Counted from the stretch's first letter, positions 1-7,121 are shown. The stretch: DNA of 23,695 nt from Oscillospiraceae bacterium (GCA_020025715.1 JAHHRQ010000027.1:1-23695), one strand, 5' to 3'. Numbers and translations: made by a program. The notes: a model not told the origin generated them from the letters alone.

Positions 1-339
1 CTCGGTAAAATCAAGGAAGCTTTCGATAAAAACCATGAACTTGAAAATCTGCTTATGGATGACTACTTCTGCGGCGAGATTAAAAAGCTGGTTCCCGCAT
101 GGCGGGAGGCTGTTGCCTATGCAATTAAGGCAGGCGTTCCCGTACCTGCATTTGCAGCTGCTCTGAGCTACTTCGACGGCTGCACAACTGCAAGCCTTCC
201 TGCAAACCTTCTGCAGGCTCAGCGTGACTATTTCGGTGCTCACACCTATGAGCGCATTGACAGACCCAGAGGCGAGGTTTTCCATACCAACTGGACAGGC
301 TGCGGCGGTGATACCGCTTCCTCCACTTATAACGCATGA
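1..339 (+). CDS. gnd: 6-phosphogluconate dehydrogenase, C-terminal part (5' end outside window)
   Basis: The open frame runs from the first base to a TGA at 337-339. It encodes the all-helical C-terminal domain and tail of decarboxylating 6-phosphogluconate dehydrogenase, which oxidises 6-phosphogluconate to ribulose-5-phosphate plus CO2. Diagnostic stretches are SLPANLLQAQRDYFGAHTYE and the substrate-binding tail FHTNWTG, followed by a GGDTASSTYN end that I recall from clostridial homologues. The start, the Rossmann domain and the cofactor preference cannot be seen. The next gene (uxuB) begins 9 bases after the stop, and its ribosome site GAGGTGAG overlaps this stop codon, so the two are cotranscribed. 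Placement in a hexuronate operon suggests that gluconate or 6-phosphogluconate is an intermediate of the pathway, not merely that the gene is housekeeping. Confidence 0.95.
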   Translation, partial: LGKIKEAFDKNHELENLLMDDYFCGEIKKLVPAWREAVAYAIKAGVPVPAFAAALSYFDGCTTASLPANLLQAQRDYFGAHTYERIDRPRGEVFHTNWTGCGGDTASSTYNA

Positions 340-348
340 GGTGAGAAG

Positions 349-1188
349 ATGAAAGTTGATCTTACTAACAAAGTTGCAGTAGTTACCGGCGCAGGCGGCG
401 TGCTTTGCAGCCGTTTTGCAGTTGCACTTGCCGAAAGCGGTGCAAAGGTTGCGCTTTTAAACCGTACTCTTTCCAAGGCTCAGACTGTTGCTGATGAGAT
501 TAAGGCCAAAGGCGGCGAAGCCACTGCATTCCATGTGGATGTTATGGATAAAGAGAGCGTTATAAAAGCCCACGAAGAGGTTCTCTCCGTCTACGGAAAA
601 TGCGACATCTTAATTAACGGTGCCGGCGGAAATAACCCCATTGCCACCTGCGACGATGAATTCTTCTCTGAAGAGACTATGCTGGACCCGGACAAAAAGA
701 GCTTCTTCGATTTAGGCGAAGATGGCTTTACAAAGGTATTCGGCCTTAACATTGTAGGCGTGCTTCTGCCTACTCAGGTTTTTGTAAAGGATATGGCAGA
801 GCGCAAGAGCGGTGTTATTGTAAATATAAGCTCTATGAACGCCTTCACTCCCCTTACAAAGATTCCTGCATACTCAGCTGCAAAGTCTGCTGTTTCAAAC
901 TTCACCCAGTGGCTGGCTGTTCACTTTGCAAAGAGCGGTATCCGCTGCAATGCAATAGCCCCCGGATTTTTCTCCACTGCTCAGAATAAGGCACTTCTGT
1001 GGAATGAGGACGGAACTCCCACTGCCCGCACCGGCAAAATTCTCCGCAATACCCCCATGGATCGCTTCGGTGAGCCTGAGGAGCTGCTGGGAACTCTGCT
1101 GTGGCTCTGCGATGATTCTGCATCAGGCTTTGTAACCGGCGTCGTTGTACCTGTTGACGGCGGTTTCTCAGCATACAGCGGGGTATAA
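349..1188 (+). CDS. uxuB: SDR-family fructuronate reductase (D-mannonate oxidoreductase)
   Basis: This 279-residue short-chain dehydrogenase matches the SDR-type D-mannonate oxidoreductase known from Firmicutes (YjmF/UxuB of Bacillus), not the long-chain UxuB of E. coli. It should reduce D-fructuronate to D-mannonate with NAD(P)H in the cytosol. Visible features are the nucleotide loop TGAGGVLC (residues 13-20), D63-V64, an NGAGG turn (90-94), the catalytic serines in ISSMN (161-162) and the YSAAK pair Y175/K179. The tail GFVTGVVVPVDGGFSAYSGV is characteristic of this subgroup. The start is set by GAGGTGAG just upstream. The stop is one base before the larA-like gene. A 5-ketogluconate reductase is a less likely alternative because the whole sequence, including the long insertion around residues 100-125, follows the mannonate subgroup. 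Confidence 0.9.
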   Translation: MKVDLTNKVAVVTGAGGVLCSRFAVALAESGAKVALLNRTLSKAQTVADEIKAKGGEATAFHVDVMDKESVIKAHEEVLSVYGKCDILINGAGGNNPIATCDDEFFSEETMLDPDKKSFFDLGEDGFTKVFGLNIVGVLLPTQVFVKDMAERKSGVIVNISSMNAFTPLTKIPAYSAAKSAVSNFTQWLAVHFAKSGIRCNAIAPGFFSTAQNKALLWNEDGTPTARTGKILRNTPMDRFGEPEELLGTLLWLCDDSASGFVTGVVVPVDGGFSAYSGV

Positions 1189-1189
1189 A

Positions 1190-2464
1190 ATGGATATATT
1201 CAGATACGGAAAAGATGAAAACGGCCTCAGCAGAGAAGAAATCAAAGAGGCGCTTTTAGAGTCCATTAAAGGAAAAGAACTTAAAAATGTTCTGATTCTT
1301 CCTCCCGACTTTACCCGCTTTCATTCAAATGCCGGCTATATAACAAATGTCTATTACCACACCCTTATGGATATGGGCTGCAACGTGGACATTATGCCTG
1401 CTCTGGGAACACATGTTCCCGTTACAAAGGAACAGGCGGAAATTATGTTCGGCGATATTCCCTATGAAAAGTTTATTCCTCATAACTGGCGCACCGACGT
1501 TATAAAAATCGGTGAGGTGCCCAAGGAGTACATTGAGGAAATTACCGAAGGACTGTGGCACGAAAAAATAAACGTGGAGATTAACCGCCGGATTATGGAT
1601 GAAAAGTATGACCTTATAATCTCCCCCGGTCAGGTGGTTCCTCACGAGGTTATCGGCATGGCCAACCACTCCAAGAACCTTTTTGTCGGTGTGGGCGGCA
1701 GCGACATGATAAATTCCTCCCATATGGTTGGCGCTGTTTACGGTATGGAACGGATGATGGGTAAAGACCATACTCCCGTGCGTAAGATCTTCGACTACGG
1801 CATGGAGCATTTTCTCAATGAAAGACCCATACTGTTCGTCCTTACAGTCTGCACCGCTCCCGGCGGAAATATCCATACCCACGGTCTCTTTATAGGCGAG
1901 GACAGAAAGTGCCTTGAGGCCGCTATCGCCCTTGCTCAGGAAAAGAATATAGACTTCGTGGAACACGGTATCAAAAAATGTGTTGTATACCTTGACCCCG
2001 GCGAATTCAAGAGCACCTGGCTTGGCAACAAGGCTGTCTACCGCACCAGAATGGCAATCGCCGACGGCGGTGAGCTTCTGATTCTCGCTCCAGGAGTGGA
2101 GAGATTCGGTGAGGACAGCGCAGTAGACGTGCTTATAAGAAAATATGGATATAAGGGCCGTTTAAATACTCTGGAGCAGTTCAATAAGCCTGAAAATCAG
2201 GATCTCAGAGACAATATGGGCGCTGCGGCTCATCTTATTCACGGCTCCTCCGACGGAAGATTCTCAATTACTTATGCAGTTAAGAACATAAGCCGTGAGG
2301 AAATTGAAAGCGTGGGCTTCAATTCTGCCGAGTACGATGAGATGGCAGCAAAATATGACCCTGCAAAGCTGAAATACGGCTATAATACAGTAGACGGCGA
2401 AGAGGTTTATTTTATCCCCAATCCGGCCCTCGGCCTTTGGATCAATAAGGAGAAATTCATATGA
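1190..2464 (+). CDS. LarA-superfamily nickel-dependent 2-hydroxyacid epimerase, predicted D-gluconate/D-mannonate 2-epimerase
   Basis: A 424-residue DUF2088/LarA-fold protein. The residues that hold the nickel-pincer (NPN) cofactor in Lactiplantibacillus plantarum LarA (H108, H174, K184, H200, as I recall them) have counterparts: H75 in ALGTHVPV, H152 in VVPHEVIG, K162 in NHSKNLFVG and H178 in NSSHMVGA. The 10- and 16-residue spacings among the last three match exactly. The substrate motif PPDFTRFHS (38-46) is also present. LarA enzymes invert C2 of 2-hydroxyacids. From memory, characterised homologues include D-gluconate 2-epimerases, whose product is D-mannonate. Lying between uxuB and uxaC and downstream of gnd, this role fits better than lactate racemisation. 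I chose the ATG one base after the uxuB stop. The uxaC start overlaps its stop (ATGA). Substrate is inferred; family is secure. Confidence 0.85.
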   Translation: MDIFRYGKDENGLSREEIKEALLESIKGKELKNVLILPPDFTRFHSNAGYITNVYYHTLMDMGCNVDIMPALGTHVPVTKEQAEIMFGDIPYEKFIPHNWRTDVIKIGEVPKEYIEEITEGLWHEKINVEINRRIMDEKYDLIISPGQVVPHEVIGMANHSKNLFVGVGGSDMINSSHMVGAVYGMERMMGKDHTPVRKIFDYGMEHFLNERPILFVLTVCTAPGGNIHTHGLFIGEDRKCLEAAIALAQEKNIDFVEHGIKKCVVYLDPGEFKSTWLGNKAVYRTRMAIADGGELLILAPGVERFGEDSAVDVLIRKYGYKGRLNTLEQFNKPENQDLRDNMGAAAHLIHGSSDGRFSITYAVKNISREEIESVGFNSAEYDEMAAKYDPAKLKYGYNTVDGEEVYFIPNPALGLWINKEKFI

Positions 2465-3762
2465 ATACTTTCATGGATCAAAATTTTCTTCTCTCAACGG
2501 AGTTTGCGCAGGAGCTTTATCACGGCTATGCAGAAACTCAGCCGATTTTTGACTATCACAACCATCTGTCCCCCAAAGATATTGCGGAGCACCGCTGCTT
2601 CCATAACCTTGCAGAGCTGTGGCTGGAAACCGACCACTACAAGTGGCGTGCTCTTCGCGCCTGCGGAGTTGAAGAGCGCCTTGTAAGCGGTGATGCACCT
2701 GACTACGACAAGTTTATGGCATGGGCAAATGTGGTGCCTAAGCTTGTAGGCAGCCCTCTTTATCACTGGACTCATCTTGAACTGCAGAGATATTTCGGCA
2801 TAAACGATATTCTCTGTCCCGAGACTGCTCCTGCAATCTGGGATAAGACCATTGAAATGATGAAAGGCCCCGGCTATGATGCCGTAAGCCTTCTGAAAAA
2901 GATGAATGTTAAGGTTCTCTGCACCACTGACGATCCTATTGACGATCTGCACTGGCACAAGGAAATTGCAGCCGACAGCAGTATTCCCTTTAAGGTTCTG
3001 CCTGCATTCAGACCCGACAAATACCTTACCGGTTCACCTAAGATTATAAGAGATAACTGCGGCAGACTGTGTGAAAAGTATGATTGCGACAATGTGAAAA
3101 CAGCTCTTGCAAAGGCACTGGATTATTTCTGCGACATGGGTATCGTAGTAACCGACCACGGTTTTTCACGCTTTGACTACGGTGTGGATGACAGACTCAC
3201 CGGTCTTCTGGATTTTCTCGGAAAAGAATATTCCCGCCGCAATGTGGTTATGCAGCTGCATATGGGACCCATTCGCAACAACTCCCCCAGACTTATGTCT
3301 GCAATAGGCCCTGACGCAGGCGGCGACAGTGTAGGCCTGTGCTGCAATCCCTTTGCGCTGTCCTCTTTCCTTTCAAAGCTTGAAAGTGAGGATGCTCTTC
3401 CAAAGACAATTCTCTATAACCTGAACCCCAACGACAATATGGTGCTTTCCACTATGGCAGGCAACTTTGCTCCTAAAGTGCAGTACGGAGCCGCATGGTG
3501 GTTTAACGACCAGCTCCGCGGCATGAGAGCTCAGATAGATGAGCTAATGGAGACAAATGCTCTCTCCTCTTCCGTGGGTATGCTTACAGACTCCCGCTCC
3601 TTCACCTCTTTTGTACGGCACGAATATTTCCGCCGTATACTCTGCGCAAAGCTGGGCGAGCTGGTTGAAGACGGTCTGTATCCCGCTGACATGGAAACTC
3701 TCGGCGGCATAGTTGCAGATGTCTGCTACAATAACGCAGCCCGCTTCTTTTCAAAAGATTAA
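2461..3762 (+). CDS. uxaC: glucuronate isomerase (uronate isomerase)
   Basis: UxaC interconverts D-glucuronate and D-fructuronate (and galacturonate and tagaturonate), the first step of hexuronate catabolism. The 433-residue protein has the metal-binding HxH of IFDYHNHLSP (H33, H35), the DHYKWRA segment (58-64), TTDDPIDDL (155-163), the RPDK strip (184-187), QLHMGPIRNNS (265-275), AAWWFNDQ, and MLTDSRSFTSFVRHEYFRRI near the C-terminus. It is about 35 residues shorter than E. coli UxaC (about 470). By eye the difference is a segment missing around residues 240-248. The ATG overlaps the upstream stop and follows AAGGAGA (2447-2453) by 7 bases. An in-frame ATG at 2473 is an alternative start. 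Last gene of the operon, followed at once by a terminator. Confidence 0.95.
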   Translation: MNTFMDQNFLLSTEFAQELYHGYAETQPIFDYHNHLSPKDIAEHRCFHNLAELWLETDHYKWRALRACGVEERLVSGDAPDYDKFMAWANVVPKLVGSPLYHWTHLELQRYFGINDILCPETAPAIWDKTIEMMKGPGYDAVSLLKKMNVKVLCTTDDPIDDLHWHKEIAADSSIPFKVLPAFRPDKYLTGSPKIIRDNCGRLCEKYDCDNVKTALAKALDYFCDMGIVVTDHGFSRFDYGVDDRLTGLLDFLGKEYSRRNVVMQLHMGPIRNNSPRLMSAIGPDAGGDSVGLCCNPFALSSFLSKLESEDALPKTILYNLNPNDNMVLSTMAGNFAPKVQYGAAWWFNDQLRGMRAQIDELMETNALSSSVGMLTDSRSFTSFVRHEYFRRILCAKLGELVEDGLYPADMETLGGIVADVCYNNAARFFSKD

Positions 3763-3783
3763 AATCTAAATAAACAGCAAAAT

Positions 3784-3812
3784 AAAAAACGCCCGGTTTC
3801 GGGCGTTTTTTT
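3784..3812. terminator. intrinsic terminator after uxaC (bidirectional)
   Basis: Perfect CGCCCG/CGGGCG stem (3790-3795 with 3800-3805), loop GTTT, an A-tract on the 5' side and a T-tract on the 3' side. It ends the + strand hexuronate operon. The flanking A-run lets it act also for the minus-strand AraC gene, whose stop codon at 3811-3813 overlaps its edge. Confidence 0.92.
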
Positions 3813-4632
3813 ATTTGGGTTTCTGCTTTGAAAAGCTGTTCAGATATTCTTTCGGAGTGAGGCCGTATTCCTGCTTGAAGGCGCGGAAGAAATGATTATA
3901 GCTGCAAAAGCCTGCCTTGCAGTGTACCTCAATGGCCGAATAACCCTGCTCAAGATATTTTTTACAGATGTCCAGCCGTACCTTTACTATATATTTATGT
4001 ACCGTCTGACCAGTTGCACGCTTAAACTCCTTTGAAAGAAAACTTCGGCTGACGTAAAACTCTTTTTCCAGTCTTTCAAGGCTCAGGTCCTCTGTAATAT
4101 GGCTGTGAATAAACCTGAATACCTCATCAACAGAAAAGGTACTCCCCTTCTGGTGCACAAATTTATCCTGAGAGGCGCAGCTTCTCAGGACAAGGGCAGA
4201 AAACATTTTAACAGAACTCTCCTCCAGAAGGTCCGCACAATAGCTGTCCCGCTCCTTTTTTATACTCATCATCTGCCGCAGCAGATTTTTCATAAGCATA
4301 AGATTTTTGCTTCCGGGACGGATAACGGCAGTCCTGTACGGTGCAACCTCAAAGCCGATTCTAATATGTGTTTTGTCCGTGGAAATCTGATCCATAAGCG
4401 ATGGTGGCAGAAGCAGCCACAGAAGGCTTGTACTTTTTCCCCGGCAGTTTAAAACGCAGCTTGTGCCGGGCTTACAGATAAGTATTTCCTCAGAGCTTAT
4501 ATCGTACACTTCCGAATCCATCTGAAAGTCTGAAATGCCGATTATTGTAAACAGCAGACCGTAGTTCAGCCCCGGAACCAGTCTGAGATGTCTTGTTCCC
4601 GTAAAGCTGAACTCCTGAATTGAGTAATCCAT
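3811..4632 (-). CDS. AraC-family transcriptional regulator
   Basis: A 273-residue regulator with an N-terminal cupin-like sensor half and a C-terminal pair of helix-turn-helix motifs. The DNA-binding part spans roughly residues 170-265 and includes LSLERLEKEFYVSRSFLSKE and then GFCSYNHFFRAFKQEYGLTP, the family signature. The sensor half should bind a sugar or sugar acid. I chose ATG at 4632, preceded by AGGTGAG. A longer frame to 4659 would need a TTG start with no better ribosome site. It is divergent from the GPH symporter, with phased repeats between them, so it probably controls that transporter and possibly the neighbouring uxuB-uxaC operon. The ligand is unknown; a hexuronide or its breakdown product is an inference from context. 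Confidence 0.9.
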   Translation of the reverse strand: MDYSIQEFSFTGTRHLRLVPGLNYGLLFTIIGISDFQMDSEVYDISSEEILICKPGTSCVLNCRGKSTSLLWLLLPPSLMDQISTDKTHIRIGFEVAPYRTAVIRPGSKNLMLMKNLLRQMMSIKKERDSYCADLLEESSVKMFSALVLRSCASQDKFVHQKGSTFSVDEVFRFIHSHITEDLSLERLEKEFYVSRSFLSKEFKRATGQTVHKYIVKVRLDICKKYLEQGYSAIEVHCKAGFCSYNHFFRAFKQEYGLTPKEYLNSFSKQKPK

Positions 4633-4696
4633 AGTCTCACCTGCCCCCAAGAAAGCCAAAATAAAATGCTTTTATCGTCAAATACGTTATATATAC

Positions 4697-4748
4697 ATAG
4701 TATAAATGTTATATGCTTATAGTATAAAACACTTTTTGATAGTATTCA
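4697..4748. promoter_or_regulatory. three phased ATAGTAT direct repeats, candidate AraC-protein binding array
   Basis: ATAGTATAAA occurs at 4697-4706 and again at 4719-4728. A third, shorter copy, ATAGTATTCA, is at 4739-4748. The spacings of 22 and 20 bases are about two helical turns, the arrangement expected for tandem half-sites of an AraC-type activator. They lie between the divergent AraC gene and the symporter gene. The repeats are seen directly; their use as operators is inferred. Confidence 0.5.
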
Positions 4749-4763
4749 ACGTTTTTTTGAATA
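4743..4763. promoter_or_regulatory. perfect inverted repeat, candidate operator overlapping the symporter promoter
   Basis: TATTCAA (4743-4749) is exactly repeated in inverse as TTGAATA (4757-4763), separated by 7 bases. The right arm contains the TTGAAT that could serve as the -35 element of the symporter promoter, so bound protein would block or modulate initiation. The left arm overlaps the third ATAGTAT repeat. Confidence 0.45.
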
Positions 4764-4789
4764 TAAATAATTTCTTCTTGTAATATAAT
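4757..4789 (+). promoter_or_regulatory. putative SigA-type promoter of the symporter-esterase operon
   Basis: TTGAAT at 4757-4762, with TAATAT at 4781-4786 (18-base spacer) or the perfect TATAAT at 4784-4789 (21-base spacer). The -35 is imperfect or the spacing poor, as expected for an activator-dependent promoter. It would give a leader of roughly 60 bases to the GTG start at 4855. Confidence 0.45.
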
Positions 4790-4854
4790 TTTAATCAGAG
4801 AAGCTGTTAAGACAGCAAATGGGAAGATTTAAGATTAAAGGAGGAAATTTCAAA

Positions 4855-6267
4855 GTGAAAACTAAAACTGAAAACGGTATACGCCCTTTTTCCATGCTGG
4901 ATAAGCTGGGCTATACTCTCGGCGATCTGGGTTGCTGCTGTACAGAGCAGTTTCGAGGAATGTTCCTTTCAACATTCTACATCCTGATTCTCCAGATTAA
5001 CCCCTATCATGTAGCAACCCTTCTTTTTATTACAAAGATCTGGGATGCCGTCAACGACCCTATTATCGGTGCAATCATCGATAGCCGCAAAGCTCCCAAG
5101 GGCAAGAAGTTTATTCCGTGGATACGAACCTTCTCGTTCCCAATGGCGGTGCTTTGTGTACTTGGTTTTGTGAATGTAAGTAACTGGGATTACGGTTTCA
5201 GACTTGCCTACATGTTCATAAGCTACGTTCTTTATGAAGCAATTTATACCTGCGTAAACGTCCCCTTCGGCACCCTCTCCAGCGTTATGACCGACGATGT
5301 CAAGCATCGTACCGCTCTGAGCCGTTACCGCAGCATGGGCGGAACAATATTCATGACCGTTATCGTTATGGTCGGACCGCTGGTGCTCTTCGTTGATAAC
5401 CAGCCTGTTGCAGGCCGCTTCCTTATGATGTCTGCTATCTGCGCTCTGGTAGGTCTGCTCTGCCTGCAGATTACCTGCGTATGGTGCAAGGAGCGCGTAA
5501 CTGTTCCCGTTGCCCCCAAGGGTGAAAAGATGAAGTACACTCAGGTTTTAAAGGAAATCTACAAGAACAAGGCTCTCGTGGGCGTTATGCTTTTCAGCCT
5601 TGCCGGTATGATCGGTGCATCCGTTGTTAACGGACTTAACACTTACCTCTTTAAAGATTACTTCGGAAATGTTAAACTCGGTGCTATTGCCGGTGCTCTC
5701 AGCACACTGTGGGCAATCATTGCATTTATTATCACCCAGCCTCTTGCAAACAAGTTCGGTAAAAAAGAATGGTGCTGCATGGGTGCAGGCTTTGCAGCAG
5801 TTGTATTTGCAATCATGTTCCTGTTCCCTGTACATAACCCCATGCTATTCATCATTGTAAACGGCATTTGCTTTTTGGGCGCTTCCGGTATGCAGGTTCT
5901 TGTATGGGCAATGGTCAACGATGCTATCGACTATCACGAGCTGCGTACAGGCGAGCGTAACGAAGGTATTGTATACTCCACTTACTCCTTCTTCCGTAAG
6001 CTCGCAGGTGCTGCTTCTGCCAGTCTTTCTGCAACTGTTCTGGGTGTTATCGGCTACAATCAGGCAGAAGGTGCAGTCCAGAGCGCGGAAGTTCTGGGTA
6101 AGCTCTGGAAATCCTACACCGGTATTTATGTTGTAGGTTATGCCGTTGCCGTACTGCTGCTGGCACTTATTTATCCCCTTGGCAAAAAGAAAACTCAGGA
6201 GATGCTGGATGAGCTTAAAGCCCGCCGCGCTGCCGCTGCTGCCGAGGAAACTACAGGAGAAATCTAA
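4855..6267 (+). CDS. GPH-family sugar (glycoside/pentoside/hexuronide):cation symporter
   Basis: A 470-residue inner-membrane transporter of the MFS-related GPH family (MelB, XylP and GusB relatives). It starts with the family pattern KLGYTLGDLGCCCTEQFRGM and shows about twelve hydrophobic segments. The cytoplasmic loop NDPIIGAIIDSRKAPKGKKF carries the conserved N-D-P...D residues, and VNDAIDYHELRTGERNEGIV in the second half is equally typical. The C-terminus is a charged cytoplasmic tail. I chose GTG at 4855 because AAAGGAGG lies 10 bases upstream; an ATG at 4819 lacks a ribosome site. The stop overlaps the next start by one base (TAATG), so the esterase is translationally coupled. Adjacent uronate genes make a hexuronide or uronate-containing oligosaccharide a plausible substrate, but the family does not allow it to be read from sequence. 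Confidence 0.9.
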   Translation: MKTKTENGIRPFSMLDKLGYTLGDLGCCCTEQFRGMFLSTFYILILQINPYHVATLLFITKIWDAVNDPIIGAIIDSRKAPKGKKFIPWIRTFSFPMAVLCVLGFVNVSNWDYGFRLAYMFISYVLYEAIYTCVNVPFGTLSSVMTDDVKHRTALSRYRSMGGTIFMTVIVMVGPLVLFVDNQPVAGRFLMMSAICALVGLLCLQITCVWCKERVTVPVAPKGEKMKYTQVLKEIYKNKALVGVMLFSLAGMIGASVVNGLNTYLFKDYFGNVKLGAIAGALSTLWAIIAFIITQPLANKFGKKEWCCMGAGFAAVVFAIMFLFPVHNPMLFIIVNGICFLGASGMQVLVWAMVNDAIDYHELRTGERNEGIVYSTYSFFRKLAGAASASLSATVLGVIGYNQAEGAVQSAEVLGKLWKSYTGIYVVGYAVAVLLLALIYPLGKKKTQEMLDELKARRAAAAAEETTGEI

Positions 6268-7022
6268 TGAACACACTACAAGTCTCAATGAAAAACAGAA
6301 AGGGCCATACTCTCAGGGGTATTGCCACACTGCCCGATTCCCGTGGGGCTCACCCCTGCGTACTGCTGCTGCATGGCTTTACAGGTTCGGTTTCAGGCTA
6401 CAAATATCTAAACACCCGTATTGCACGCCGTCTTGCGGAGGCAGGAATAGGCTGTGTGCGCTTTGACTTCTTCGGCTGCGGAGAGAGCGACGGAGAGTTT
6501 GAGGATATGAGTTTTACAGGCCTCTACGAAGATGCAGAGGATATGTTTAACTGGATGGCTCAACAGAGCTTTGCCGATAAGGAAAAGCTTTTCCTCTCAG
6601 GCCAGAGCCTCGGCGGCTATGTTGCCGCATCCACTGCTCCCAAGATTAAGCCCAGAGGACTTCTGCTCCTCTGCCCCGGCGGCGGAATGTGGTACGGTGC
6701 AAAGCCCAACGCAGATGCAGTTACTGCAAGCGGTAAGGACTTTGTGGATTTAGAGGGCCTGTGCTTTAAAATGAGCTTTAACTACGACATGGCAACTCAT
6801 CCCGATCCCTACACCGAGGCCAAAGGCTATGAGGGTCCCTGCTTCATAGCAAGAGCCGCAGATGATAAGCTGGTGGATGAAAACTCCTTTAAGGCCTATG
6901 CCGCCTGCTACAATGCCCCCGAGCTGCTGACTACCGAAAACGGCGGCCATAACTTTGCATCCATTGATGCAAGGCAGGCAGTTACTGAATCAATGATTGA
7001 ATTCATAAATAAAGTATTCTGA
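6267..7022 (+). CDS. alpha/beta-hydrolase, probable carboxylesterase (cinnamoyl/feruloyl esterase-like)
   Basis: A 251-residue alpha/beta-hydrolase with a complete catalytic machinery: oxyanion loop HGFTGS (36-41), nucleophile S114 in SGQSLGG, acid D200 in AADDKLVDE and H228 in NGGHNF. The GCGESDGEFEDMSF segment after strand 4 resembles bacterial cinnamoyl/feruloyl esterases. No signal peptide is visible, so it acts in the cytosol. The ATG shares a base with the symporter stop and has AGGAGA 7 bases upstream. The pairing suggests that the transporter imports an esterified sugar (acetylated or hydroxycinnamoylated) and this enzyme removes the ester. The substrate is inferred; a general acyl esterase or peptidase of the same fold cannot be excluded. 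Confidence 0.8.
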   Translation: MNTLQVSMKNRKGHTLRGIATLPDSRGAHPCVLLLHGFTGSVSGYKYLNTRIARRLAEAGIGCVRFDFFGCGESDGEFEDMSFTGLYEDAEDMFNWMAQQSFADKEKLFLSGQSLGGYVAASTAPKIKPRGLLLLCPGGGMWYGAKPNADAVTASGKDFVDLEGLCFKMSFNYDMATHPDPYTEAKGYEGPCFIARAADDKLVDENSFKAYAACYNAPELLTTENGGHNFASIDARQAVTESMIEFINKVF

Positions 7023-7040
7023 ATTCTTTCCACTTCTTAT

Positions 7041-7078
7041 ATCCCCCGATGAGCTTTATGCTCACCGGGGGATTTTAT
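7041..7078 (+). terminator. intrinsic terminator of the symporter-esterase operon
   Basis: A 14-base stem, ATCCCCCGATGAGC (7041-7054) with GCTCACCGGGGGAT (7060-7073), has one A-C mismatch, loop TTTAT, and is followed by TTTATTT. Confidence 0.88.
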
Positions 7079-7080
7079 TT

Positions 7081-7121
7081 AATAAAATCGGGAGACCCGC
7101 ACTTTATGTGTAAGTCTCCCG
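7081..7121 (-). terminator. intrinsic terminator of yccF (minus strand)
   Basis: CGGGAGAC (7089-7096) pairs with GTCTCCCG (7114-7121), with a small inner CAC/GTG stem around TTTAT. Read on the minus strand the stem is followed by GATTTTATTT. It abuts the + strand terminator; their T-tracts form one palindrome at 7071-7089. Confidence 0.8.

Noticed and set aside
1325..1966. Long minus-strand open frame (213 codons) inside the LarA-like gene
   Set aside because: It is a shadow of a well-conserved + strand gene; its translation shows no family pattern and it has no ribosome site.
1190..2464. Annotation as lactate racemase
   Set aside because: The fold and cofactor ligands match LarA, but the operon is for uronic acids and no lactate gene is near; a sugar-acid epimerase fits better.
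4633..4659. Longer N-terminus of the AraC regulator
   Set aside because: It would begin with TTG; ATG at 4632 has AGGTGAG upstream and starts the conserved sensor half.
4819..4854. ATG start of the GPH symporter at 4819
   Set aside because: No ribosome site precedes it; the strong AAAGGAGG lies inside this extension and points to GTG 4855.
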